This document shows, one piece after another, positions 33,445 to 41,080 of a stretch of 64,000 nucleotides of DNA. Made by a program: the position numbers and the translations under genes. The first letter of the stretch is position 1. Each line of letters starts with the position of its first letter. Source of the DNA: Streptomyces pseudovenezuelae (GTDB lineage: Bacteria > Actinomycetota > Actinomycetes > Streptomycetales > Streptomycetaceae). The stretch covers positions 1-64,000 of the forward strand of contig NZ_JARXVH010000031.1 of NCBI RefSeq assembly GCF_029892565.1, given 5' to 3'. The notes under the pieces are model-generated. The model made no database searches. It was not told where the DNA came from and worked only from the letters and a program-made list of their open reading frames with translations.

Positions 33445-33783
33445 TCAGAGGTGGCCGTCCAGGAACTTCCCTACTTCGGCGGTGGTCATGGGCCCCATGC
33501 TGTGCGCCACCGCCTCTCCCTCCTTCAGCAGGACGTAGGACGGGGCTCCGGTGATCCCGTATCGCTCGGTTGCGGCCGGACAACGCGTGATGTCGGTGCG
33601 GACGGCCGTCAGGCGGCCCGTGTACTCGTCGGCGATGCCACCCACTACGAGGTCCATCACCCGGCAGGGCTCGATTGCCTTGGGCCATGTCCCGGTGAAG
33701 TATGCGAGGACTGGAACTTTGCTCATCCCGAGGATGAAATTGAACTCCGCGTCCTCACGGGGTCGGTGAACCCGCTGCGCCAT
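33445..33783 (-). CDS. Thioredoxin-fold protein lacking CxxC
   Basis: This is a 112-residue thioredoxin-like protein: VPVLAYFTGTWPKAIEPCRV, VRTDITRCPAATERYGITGA, then PSYVLLKEGEAVAHSMGPMT with the cis-Pro loop. In place of WCGPC it has WPKAIEPC, with one cysteine only (the resolving position) plus another in TRCPA. It cannot perform normal dithiol exchange but might act as a monothiol or as a binding module. It starts at ATG 33783, 5 nt after AGGAG; a shorter start at 33726 would begin at the fold. No partner gene is adjacent. Confidence 0.78.
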   Translation of the reverse strand: MAQRVHRPREDAEFNFILGMSKVPVLAYFTGTWPKAIEPCRVMDLVVGGIADEYTGRLTAVRTDITRCPAATERYGITGAPSYVLLKEGEAVAHSMGPMTTAEVGKFLDGHL

Positions 33784-34230
33784 GGAGGCTCCTGACCTCG
33801 CGTTCCGTCATTCCATCCCCATCATCCCTCGCGCGGTGTGGCAGGCCGGCCCGGTCGGTCGTCCGGTTGACCTGTCGGAAGGCAGGCACGGGGCCGTCGC
33901 AGAACCACGGTGGTCCCCGGCGCGAGCGGCCCGGCCCCCCGCCCCTGGTGACCCGGCCTGGCCGCCCCGCCGGTCCCCCAGCTGTAGCCCGCCGCGCGCC
34001 CGTGGGCCAGCTCGTGCCAGGACAGCGCTCTCCACGACGACATGAAAGCTGTTTTCCAGGGCGTAGAGGCCCAGATCGCGGACCAGAAGCTCGATGAGCG
34101 CGTCAACGAGCGGGCCGGTGCGCATCGTCCACCGGATCCAGTCGAGCCGTATCCGTCACCGCGCTTCTCATAGACAGCGCCCCGACGGGATTCCCGAGGC
34201 CTTGTCTGGTCTTCACGTCAACCCCCGGTC
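33784..34230. other. Gap between thioredoxin-like and PucR genes
   Basis: The minus strand at about 33990-34125 has a coding-like stretch (GPLVDALIELLVRDLGLYAL, ENSFHVVVESAVLARA) that breaks into low-complexity sequence downstream. I recognise no family, so a fragment is possible. The rest shows nothing. Confidence 0.4.
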
Positions 34231-34276
34231 TCAGCTGGCTCATGCCGCTCTTCGACGGGCCGCATGAGCCAGCTGA
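34231..34276. terminator. 15-bp hairpin after PucR-type gene
   Basis: TCAGCTGGCTCATGC (34231-34245) pairs exactly with 34262-34276 across a 16-nt loop, 69 bp beyond the stop of the minus-strand regulator. Confidence 0.75.
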
Positions 34277-34344
34277 TGGCGCCGAGGACGAGGCACGATT
34301 CCTGGACCGTTCGCGGACGCGGTCGTGGACGGTCGAAGTACGCG

Positions 34345-35484
34345 TCAGCTGGCCCGAAGACCGACCGCGAGCGTCAGTTCAAGGACCCGGTGTGGCGATG
34401 CGAGATCCGGAAACAGCTCCCGCAGCTGCGACATCCGGTATCGGACTGTCTGGGGGTGGACGAACAATGCCGCCGCCACCTCGTCCCGCCTGCCCTGGTG
34501 CAGCAGCCACGCCCGCAACGTCTCCTCCAGACGCCGTGCGGTCGCGACAGGCAAGGTCCGCAACGGTGCGAGGGCTCGGGCACGCAGGTCTGCGAACGCG
34601 TCCGCGTCGGCGCTCAGCACCAGCTCGGGCAGGTGGTCCTCGGTGTCGCGGATATCGGAGGAGAGCAAGCGCGCGCGTGCGGCTCGTGCGTACGAGGCGG
34701 ACGCACGAGTCCATGGCCGGGCCGGGCCGACCACGGCGGTGCGGTCGGTCAGCTGCCGCAAGAGATGTGATCGGTCGGCATCGGGGACGAGCAGCACACC
34801 GGTGGCATCCGGCAGATCGTCAAGGACGAGGGTGCTCGGGTCGAGCGCGCGGTAGGCAGGCCGGGTCTGGGCGGCGGGCAGCAGGACCGCGGTCAGCGAA
34901 ACCGGAGGCTGCCATCCGGCCCGTTGAGCAGAGGCCAGCAGTACGTCCGGGCTCGCGCCGGCGAGGAGGTCGCGGGCCAGGTGTTCCAGGTGGCGTTCGT
35001 GGTCCCTGCCCCGGGCGGCCAGTTCGTCGGCGTGGCCCGCGGCGCTCGCGGCGGAGAGCTCGTCGATGTAGGCGAAGGTCAGCTCGGCGAACTTGGCGAC
35101 CTCGGCGGCGGGCAGACCTGCGGGTACGGCACCCGCTGCCAGGCATCGCCAGGCCACGCGGGCGCCGACGCGGTAGGCGCTGAGCAGGGCGTCCATCGAA
35201 CGGCCGTCACGCACCTCGCCGCGGCCCAGCTCGTAGGCCGCGTCACCGGCGTCACCGCCCGTGGCGTTCCCGCTCGCGAGGTCCAGGTAGTTGCCCAGGG
35301 CGGTGCGGACGGCTCGGCGGATGGTGACGCCCATGCGGCCCGAAAGGGCGTTGGCGTAGGAAGGGACCTCGTCGATGATCGCCTCGACGACCTCGTCGGC
35401 GGTGGTCCTCAGCGCGGCCCGAAGTGCGGTGACCGTCGTCTCATCCAGGGCCAGTTCGCTGGCCCTCTGGATTGCATGGCTCAC
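34345..35484 (-). CDS. PucR/CdaR-type transcriptional regulator
   Basis: This is a 379-residue regulator. The N-terminal two-thirds is a helical sensor region (DEVVEAIIDEVPSYANALSG, YRVGARVAWRCLAAGAVPAG). The C-terminus has the PucR HTH: LEETLRAWLLHQGRRDEVAA, ALFVHPQTVRYRMSQLRELF, with VLELTLAVGLRAS at the end. It is divergent from the ferredoxin-reductase/desaturase operon with an 86-bp gap holding TTGTTC-CCTGC-GAACAA (35488-35504). PucR-type regulators next to desaturases or monooxygenases commonly activate them, so regulation of that operon is the natural inference. Confidence 0.9.
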   Translation of the reverse strand: MSHAIQRASELALDETTVTALRAALRTTADEVVEAIIDEVPSYANALSGRMGVTIRRAVRTALGNYLDLASGNATGGDAGDAAYELGRGEVRDGRSMDALLSAYRVGARVAWRCLAAGAVPAGLPAAEVAKFAELTFAYIDELSAASAAGHADELAARGRDHERHLEHLARDLLAGASPDVLLASAQRAGWQPPVSLTAVLLPAAQTRPAYRALDPSTLVLDDLPDATGVLLVPDADRSHLLRQLTDRTAVVGPARPWTRASASYARAARARLLSSDIRDTEDHLPELVLSADADAFADLRARALAPLRTLPVATARRLEETLRAWLLHQGRRDEVAAALFVHPQTVRYRMSQLRELFPDLASPHRVLELTLAVGLRAS

Positions 35485-35487
35485 GTT

Positions 35488-35504
35488 TTGTTCCCTGCGA
35501 ACAA
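35488..35504. promoter_or_regulatory. Inverted repeat at the PucR/reductase divergent promoter
   Basis: TTGTTC (35488-35493) and GAACAA (35499-35504) form a perfect 6-bp inverted repeat with a 5-bp spacer, immediately upstream of the PucR-type start and 67 bp before the reductase start. It is a good candidate binding site for that regulator. Confidence 0.6.
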
Positions 35505-35570
35505 TTCAGTCGACCAGATTCACGTCCTGCGGACAGGACTTTACGCCTTGAGGCGCAGCAAGCTGGAGCC

Positions 35571-36626
35571 ATGACGAGTGCAGCCCTCCGCAGCAGGGCG
35601 TGGAAACTGCTGGAGATGGTCACGACGCCGCTGCTGCCGTCGGACTACCTCGACCTGGTCAGCCCGCTGCGCGCGGGCGCCGACCTGCGTGGGCGCATCG
35701 AGGCCGTGCACCCCGAGACGGGTGACGCCGCGACCATCGTGATCAGGCCGGGACGGGGCTGGCGCCGCCACACAGCCGGCCAGTACGTGCGGATCGGGGT
35801 CGACGTCGACGGGGTGCGCCTGTGGCGTGCCTACTCCATCACCTCACCGACAAACCGCCAGGACGGCCGCGTCACGATCACCGTGAAGGCGATCCCGGAC
35901 GGCAAGGTCAGCAATCACCTGGTCCGCAGGGCGGAACCGGGCACGCTGATCCAGCTCGACCAGCCGACCGGTGACTTCGTGCTGCCGCAGGCCAAGCCCG
36001 CCAAGGTGCTCTACCTGACGGCCGGCAGCGGCATCACGCCCGTGATGGGCATGCTGCGCGACACCGAGTTCGACGACGTCGTCATGGTCCACTGCGCGCC
36101 ACAGCCGCAAGACGTGATCTTCCGCAACGAACTGCACGACCTGGTCGCGGACAAGAAGCTGCGGCTCACCGAGGTGCACACCGACACGGACGGCATGCTC
36201 GACATCGCCCGTCTCCACGAACTCGTGCCCGACTGGGCCGAGCGCGAGACCTGGGCCTGCGGTCCCGCGGGCCTGCTCGACGCCGCCGAAAAGCACTGGA
36301 CCGAACACGGCGTACAAGAGCGCCTGCACACCGAGCGCTTCCGCCCCAGCGTCGTCGTCGCCGGCGACGGCGGCGAGGTCACGTTCAGCGCCACCGGCAA
36401 GACCGTCGACGCGGACGGCGCCACGCCCTTGCTGGACATCGGCGAGGAGGCCGGCGTGCTCATGCCCTCCGGGTGCCGCATGGGCATCTGCTTCGGCTGC
36501 GTCACGCCGCTCAAGGCGGGCGCCGTCCGCGACCTGCGCACCGGCGAGATCACCGAAGCCGAGCCGGGCGTCCTCATCCAGACCTGCGTGTCCGCCGCGG
36601 CGGGCCCCTGCGACATCGAACGGTAG
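35571..36626 (+). CDS. Ferredoxin reductase with C-terminal [2Fe-2S]
   Basis: This is a 351-residue electron-transfer flavoprotein. The FAD domain has GQYVRIGVDVDGVRLWRAYS with the RxYS motif. The NAD(P) domain has VLYLTAGSGITPVMGMLRDT. A C-terminal plant-type ferredoxin domain has SGCRMGICFGCVTPL and a fourth Cys in QTCVSAAAG. The start is ATG 35571. It lies 7 bp before an acyl desaturase gene, matching the oxidoreductase-desaturase pairs (as in the mycobacterial DesA3 system) in which it passes electrons from NADPH to the di-iron enzyme. Confidence 0.94.
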   Translation: MTSAALRSRAWKLLEMVTTPLLPSDYLDLVSPLRAGADLRGRIEAVHPETGDAATIVIRPGRGWRRHTAGQYVRIGVDVDGVRLWRAYSITSPTNRQDGRVTITVKAIPDGKVSNHLVRRAEPGTLIQLDQPTGDFVLPQAKPAKVLYLTAGSGITPVMGMLRDTEFDDVVMVHCAPQPQDVIFRNELHDLVADKKLRLTEVHTDTDGMLDIARLHELVPDWAERETWACGPAGLLDAAEKHWTEHGVQERLHTERFRPSVVVAGDGGEVTFSATGKTVDADGATPLLDIGEEAGVLMPSGCRMGICFGCVTPLKAGAVRDLRTGEITEAEPGVLIQTCVSAAAGPCDIER

Positions 36627-36633
36627 GAGCACC

Positions 36634-37752
36634 TTGACCGCCACCGACCCCACCGCCCACCTGACCGCGGAGCAGATCGAGGAGCTCGGCCGCGAGCTGG
36701 ACGCGATCCGCGACGAGGTGATCGCCGACCGCGGCGAGCAAGACGCCGCCTACATCCGCAAGGTCATCTCGGCGCAGCGCAAGCTCGAACTGGTCAGCAG
36801 GGGCGTGCTGCTGTTCTCGATCTTCCCGCCCGCGTGGCTGATCGGCACCGCCGGCCTGTCCGTGGCGAAGATCATGGACAACATGGAGATCGGCCACAAC
36901 ATCCTGCACGGCCAGTGGGACTGGATGCGAGACCCGAAGATCCACTCCACCACCTGGGAGTGGGATCACGTCTCGCCGTCCGAGCAGTGGAAGCACTCGC
37001 ACAACGAACTGCACCACACGTACACCAACGTGATCGGCAAGGACAACGACCTCGGCTACGGCATCATGCGCGTCGACGAGGACCAGAAGTGGCACCCGTT
37101 CCACCTCGGCCAGCCGCTGTGGAACTTCATCAACGCCTGCTTCTTCGAGTACGGCATCGCAGCGTACGACCTGGAGCTCGGCAAGAACCTGAACAAGCGC
37201 CGCCGCAACAACCCGGAGTTCCGCGCGCGGGCCAAGGCCGTGGGCCGCAAGATCCGCAAGCAGGTCCTCAAGGACTACGTGATCCACCCACTGCTGTCGG
37301 GCCCGTCCTTCCTCCCCACGCTCGGCGCCACGTTCACCGCGAACCTGGTCCGCAACATCTGGACCCACTCGGTGATCATGTGCGGGCACTTCCCCGAGGG
37401 TGTGCAGGTCTTCGAGCGCCGGTCGATCAAGGGCGAGACGCGCGGCCAGTGGTACCTGCGCCAGATGATGGGCTCGGCGAACATCAGCGGCAGCAAGGCC
37501 ATGCACTTCATGACCGGCAACCTGTCGCACCAGATCGAGCACCACCTGTTCCCGGACCTGCCGAGCAACCGGTACGCCGAGGTCGCGGTGAAGGTGCGCG
37601 CGCTGTTCGAGAAGTACGAGCTGGAGTACGTCACCGGCCCGCTGCCCAAGCAGGTGTTCTCCGCGTGGCACAAGGTCTTCCGGCTCTCGCTGCCGAACAC
37701 GAAGCCCAAGGTCAAAACGCCGGACCGCGAGCAGGAGCTCGTCGCGGCCTGA
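36634..37752 (+). CDS. Membrane acyl-CoA/fatty acid desaturase
   Basis: This is a 372-residue membrane-bound di-iron desaturase. The three histidine boxes are GHNILHGQ (His 88, 92), HSHNELHHTY (His 123, 127, 128) and HQIEHHLFPD near residue 295. Hydrophobic spans precede box one (VSRGVLLFSIFPPAWLIG) and lie between the boxes. The start is TTG 36634 behind AGGAG. It forms an operon with the ferredoxin reductase upstream. It probably introduces a double bond into acyl chains of membrane or storage lipids; regiospecificity is not evident. Confidence 0.95.
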   Translation: MTATDPTAHLTAEQIEELGRELDAIRDEVIADRGEQDAAYIRKVISAQRKLELVSRGVLLFSIFPPAWLIGTAGLSVAKIMDNMEIGHNILHGQWDWMRDPKIHSTTWEWDHVSPSEQWKHSHNELHHTYTNVIGKDNDLGYGIMRVDEDQKWHPFHLGQPLWNFINACFFEYGIAAYDLELGKNLNKRRRNNPEFRARAKAVGRKIRKQVLKDYVIHPLLSGPSFLPTLGATFTANLVRNIWTHSVIMCGHFPEGVQVFERRSIKGETRGQWYLRQMMGSANISGSKAMHFMTGNLSHQIEHHLFPDLPSNRYAEVAVKVRALFEKYELEYVTGPLPKQVFSAWHKVFRLSLPNTKPKVKTPDREQELVAA

Positions 37753-37910
37753 TTCCCGATATTGGTTCCTGGCCCTCGCGGACCGCGATCAGGTCACCGA
37801 GCAGGTCGTCATCCGGGTGCGCGCGCCGGTTGGCGAGGAGGCACCGGATCACCGCGAGCAGCCGGGCCGACTGCGCGGGTCTCTCGTGCTGCCGGGCCGG
37901 GCCTGCCACG
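37753..37910 (-). pseudogene. Cytochrome P450 internal fragment
   Basis: Reading leftward, LLAVIRCLLANRRAHPDDDL and LGDLIAVREGQE match the region before the I-helix of actinomycete P450s (xxLxxLLAxRRAxPxDDLLSxLIAARD). No heme Cys motif or other P450 segment is present. The piece is about 50 residues long and wedged between the desaturase stop and the LysR stop. Confidence 0.55.
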
Positions 37911-37918
37911 TTCGCCGG

Positions 37919-38824
37919 CTACGACGCTCCGCTGATGGTCAGCGCGGTTCGCGCGAGCTCGCGCAGCCAGGTATGCGCGTGGTCGGTGTCGTAGCGCTGA
38001 TGCCACGACAGGTACATCGGTGCCGCCGGAAGTTCGAGCGGCAGGGGGAGCAGAACCAGGCCGCGGTCCGCCACCGCGGAACGTGTGGTGGCTTCGGGGG
38101 CGGTGATCAGGAGATCGGAGTGTCGTGCGAACTCCAGCGCGGCCGCCTCCGTGGGAGCGGTCGCCACCACGGTACGGGTGAGGGCGAGTCGCGCGAGGGC
38201 GTCGTCGAGGGCGTTGCTGAGGTTTCCGCGTCGCGAGATGGTGATGTGCTCGGCCGCGGCGTACCGCTCGGCGGTGACGGCCTTGACGCGGGTGAGGGGG
38301 TGTCCCTGCCTCACGGCGATGACGAGGCGGGACTCGCCCACGTTCTCGGCGCGGATGTCCGGTGCGGTCGGTCGGTTGGCGTTGGCTTCCAGGTCGACTT
38401 CGCCGCGCCGCAGCTCGGGAGTGTCGATGCTCGATTCCGCGATGAAGCGCAGTCGCACGCCGGGCGCCTGTCCGCGCACGGCCGCGAGCAGTGCGGGGCC
38501 ACTGAGGGCGACGAGGGAATCATGCCAGCGCAGTGTGAAGGTGCGCTCCAGCGTCGTGAGGTCGAGTTCGCGGCTCGGTGCCAGCACGCCCTGGACCTGC
38601 TGGAGCAGATCGTGCACCTGCTCCCGGACGGCGATCGCGTACGGCGTCGGGGTCATCGTACGTCCTGTGCGCACGAGGATCTGGTCCCCGGTCGTGCGCC
38701 TGATCCGGCCCAGGCTCCGGCTCATCGCGGGGGCGGTGACGTGCAGGCGCGCGGCTGCCCCGGCGACGCTGCCCTCTTCCAGCAGCGCGTCGAGCGCGGC
38801 TAGGAGGTTCAAGTCCAATTGCAT
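37919..38824 (-). CDS. LysR-family regulator
   Basis: This is a 301-residue LysR-type regulator. The N-terminal HTH is LDLNLLAALDALLEEGSVAG, then VTAPAMSRSLGRIRRTTGDQ; the effector domain contains ESRLVIAVRQGHPLTRVKAV. I choose ATG 38824 (MQLDLNLL), the canonical LysR start, over 38851. It is divergent from the IMPase-like operon at 38962. AGGCATGCCT (38836-38845) lies just upstream of its start and could be an autoregulatory site. Members next to redox or sugar-phosphate genes usually control them. Confidence 0.93.
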   Translation of the reverse strand: MQLDLNLLAALDALLEEGSVAGAAARLHVTAPAMSRSLGRIRRTTGDQILVRTGRTMTPTPYAIAVREQVHDLLQQVQGVLAPSRELDLTTLERTFTLRWHDSLVALSGPALLAAVRGQAPGVRLRFIAESSIDTPELRRGEVDLEANANRPTAPDIRAENVGESRLVIAVRQGHPLTRVKAVTAERYAAAEHITISRRGNLSNALDDALARLALTRTVVATAPTEAAALEFARHSDLLITAPEATTRSAVADRGLVLLPLPLELPAAPMYLSWHQRYDTDHAHTWLRELARTALTISGAS

Positions 38825-38961
38825 GAGAGTAATTCTAGGCATGCCTGACATGCAGTTGAAGTTAACGACCGGGGTGCATACCTTCGGGACGAGAGCGCGC
38901 GACGGAACGCGCAGCTTGGCCCGACCGACCTCATCGCCCCTGTTCAGACGGGAGTTCCGCC

Positions 38962-39780
38962 ATGCCGGAAACGCTTCAGACCACTGACGTTGCCGCCTCC
39001 GACGCCGATCTGCTGGCGCAAACCGAGATCGCCGTACGCACGGCAGGTTCGGCGCTGCGAGAGCGTTTCGGCGATGTGGTCCGCTACCAGAGCCGTGAAG
39101 AGCTGATGCGCGCGCTCGCCGCCAACGACGACGCAGCCCTCAATGCCCTGCGTCCCCGCCTTACGCAACTGCGCCCGCAGGCCCGCTGGGTGGAGGACGA
39201 GCTCGCGGGCGGGGCCCTTCCACTGGGCGAATGGTGGGTCGTGGACCCGGCCGAAGGCAACGTCAACCACCTGCACGCCTTGCCAGAGTGGGCCGTCACC
39301 GCCACCCTCGTGCGCGACAACCAGCCAGTGCTCACCGCGGTCCATCTGCCCCTGACCGGCGAGACCTACACCGCACTCACCGGCGCCGGCGCCCACCTCG
39401 ACGACCGTTCCCTGCACGTCTCCGACACCGCCGACCTCGGCCTCAGCATCGTGGCCACCAGCCAGGCCAGGCCCGACGAGGCGGAGCAGGTCGTGCGGCG
39501 CGTCGGCTCCTCGATCACCGAGATGCTCCTCGACGCGTTGGTGGTACGGACCTCGGTGCCCGCCACCCTGCACCTGCTGAACGTGGCCGCCGGCCGGATC
39601 GACGCCTTCTGGCAGTTCGCCGGAGCACGCGCGGACCTGCTTCCCGGAGCGCTGCTCGTCGCCGAGGCCGGCGGACAGATCTCCGACGCCGAGGGTCACC
39701 CCTGGACGCCAGCGAGCGAGAGCTTCCTGGCCGCCGCACCCGGCGTCCACACCGAGGCCGTCGCCACCCTCTCGCGCTGA
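38962..39780 (+). CDS. Inositol monophosphatase-like protein with altered motif
   Basis: This 272-residue protein has the IMPase fold layout. The first-metal Glu region is WVEDELAGG, motif A is EWWVVDPAEGNVNHLHALPE and motif B is GARADLLPGALLVAEAGGQI. In motif A the canonical DPxDGTxN reads DPAEGNVN, replacing the second Asp by Glu and the Thr by Asn. Both positions take part in metal binding and catalysis in the family, so activity may be altered. The N-terminus SDADLLAQTEIAVRTAGSAL fits. It is divergent from the LysR gene and 42 bp before the F420-reductase-like gene. Confidence 0.82.
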   Translation: MPETLQTTDVAASDADLLAQTEIAVRTAGSALRERFGDVVRYQSREELMRALAANDDAALNALRPRLTQLRPQARWVEDELAGGALPLGEWWVVDPAEGNVNHLHALPEWAVTATLVRDNQPVLTAVHLPLTGETYTALTGAGAHLDDRSLHVSDTADLGLSIVATSQARPDEAEQVVRRVGSSITEMLLDALVVRTSVPATLHLLNVAAGRIDAFWQFAGARADLLPGALLVAEAGGQISDAEGHPWTPASESFLAAAPGVHTEAVATLSR

Positions 39781-39822
39781 TCGCAGACCCAAACCCGCAA
39801 GCACAGGAAGGACCAGATCATC

Positions 39823-40419
39823 TTGACCACGATTGCAGTTCTCGGAAACGGCCGCGTCGGCGGCAGCCTGGCCACAGCCCTCACCCAGGCCGGACACGAG
39901 GTGACCGTGGCGGACCGCTCGCCCGGCTCTGCCGCCGACGCCGTCCGGACCGCACAGATCGTCGTCAACGCCACGCCGGGTGAGGGCTCCCTGGAGCGGC
40001 TTGTCGCGCTGCGCGAGGAGCTGCAGGGCAAGATCCTCGTCGACGTCTCCAACGCCGCCGTCGACGGACCGGACGGACTCCCCGCCGACCTGCTCTACCC
40101 CGGCTCAAGCCTCGCCGAGCAACTCCAGGAATCACTCCCCGAAACGCGCGTCGTCAAGACGCTCAACACCATGCTCTTCCCGGTGATGACCGCGCCCGCC
40201 ACACTCACCCAGACACCCAGCGCCTTCCTCTCCGGCGAGGACCCGCAGGCCAAGCAGACCGTCCGCGAACTGCTCATCGACCTGGGCTGGCGCAACGAGT
40301 GGATCACCGATCTCGGCGGGATCCAGACCGCCCGCGCCACGGAGGCCGCGATCCTGTTCGTCCCGCACGTGATCCGCTCCAGCGGATTCGCGCCCTTCGC
40401 GCTCTCTATCGCCCGCTGA
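39823..40419 (+). CDS. NAD(P)-binding protein, F420:NADP reductase-like
   Basis: This is a 198-residue Rossmann protein that begins TTIAVLGNGRVGGSLATALT (GxGxxG) and has NATPGEGSLERLV, ILVDVSNAAVDG and VVKTLNTMLFPV. The pattern (GNGRVGGSLA, VVNATPG, VKxLNTM) fits the F420-dependent NADP reductase group and related NAD(P)-binding oxidoreductases. The start is TTG 39823 with AGGAAGGA about 13 nt upstream. It probably forms an operon with the IMPase-like gene under LysR control. Whether it uses F420 cannot be decided from sequence. Confidence 0.82.
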   Translation: MTTIAVLGNGRVGGSLATALTQAGHEVTVADRSPGSAADAVRTAQIVVNATPGEGSLERLVALREELQGKILVDVSNAAVDGPDGLPADLLYPGSSLAEQLQESLPETRVVKTLNTMLFPVMTAPATLTQTPSAFLSGEDPQAKQTVRELLIDLGWRNEWITDLGGIQTARATEAAILFVPHVIRSSGFAPFALSIAR

Positions 40420-40615
40420 CGGAGAGCGGGGCACGACACGCGTACAGCACGATGTCACACGTCTTACCGAGGGCGAGTGCTTGGGTGAGCCACGAGATGT
40501 CGGCTGTTTCAGCGGTCTTGGCGGTGACTGGCGTTGCCGCCCCAGCGTTGACAACAGACATCGCAACACGCCCTACGGCGCGTATCCGGTCGCGATCAAT
40601 TGGCGGGCTGTGTGA

Positions 40616-40655
40616 TTGGTCGCGATAGTTGTCACTTGGTCGCGAAAGCTGTCAC
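40616..40655. repeat. Two tandem 20-bp repeats
   Basis: TTGGTCGCGATAGTTGTCAC (40616-40635) is followed directly by a copy with two differences, TTGGTCGCGAAAGCTGTCAC (40636-40655). Looser echoes (GTTGGCACC) occur near 40697-40723. Such arrays occur at transposon ends. The surrounding 40420-40948 has no supported gene. Confidence 0.6.
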
Positions 40656-40948
40656 CAGGCCATGCCCAGGGCATCGCGGGTGTGCCGGGACACGTAAGTT
40701 GGCACCTGGCCACGCCGGTTGGCACCGCGACGGCCTCAACGCTCAATATGTCGGCCGGTTGTTCGTTCTTACTGGACCTGGCGATTCCTCACTGGTTCGC
40801 CGACTCGAGCGGATGAACGGCCGCACGGTCAGCAATCGACACCAGGAGGATCAAGCTGAGCGACAGGGCTTCGCCGATCCGCTGGGTACCTCATCATCGT
40901 GGCCGGCGCTCTCGCATGTGCCGCCGAGCCGAGGCAGCGCCCATTGCG

Positions 40949-41080
40949 CTACCCGGACTGGTATCCGGCGTCGAGTTGCGTGCGCAGTCGTTCCCGGTCG
41001 ATCGCCTTCTCCCATTTGCCGACGACGAGGGTGGTGGTCACGTTGTTCCCCTCGCTCGTGCCGTCCAGCTCAGTGCGGCG
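40949..41080 (-). pseudogene. DctA-like dicarboxylate symporter C-terminal scrap
   Basis: The minus-strand frame reads NNVTTTLVVGKWEKAIDRER, then LRTQLDAGYQSG and stop. This matches the cytoplasmic tail of C4-dicarboxylate:cation symporters (GNxVATxxVAKWxxxxDxER). Nothing else of the gene is present. It overlaps the 3' end of the LanB gene in another frame, so a recombination junction near 41080 truncated both or rejoined them. Confidence 0.5.

Noticed and set aside
33808..34125. 105-residue minus-strand frame
   Set aside because: The first 40 residues look coding but the rest is Gly/Arg-rich shadow sequence; no family is recognised.
40406..40561. 51-residue minus-strand frame overlapping the F420-reductase-like gene end
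   Set aside because: The codons look acceptable, but it is antisense to a real gene in part and matches nothing.
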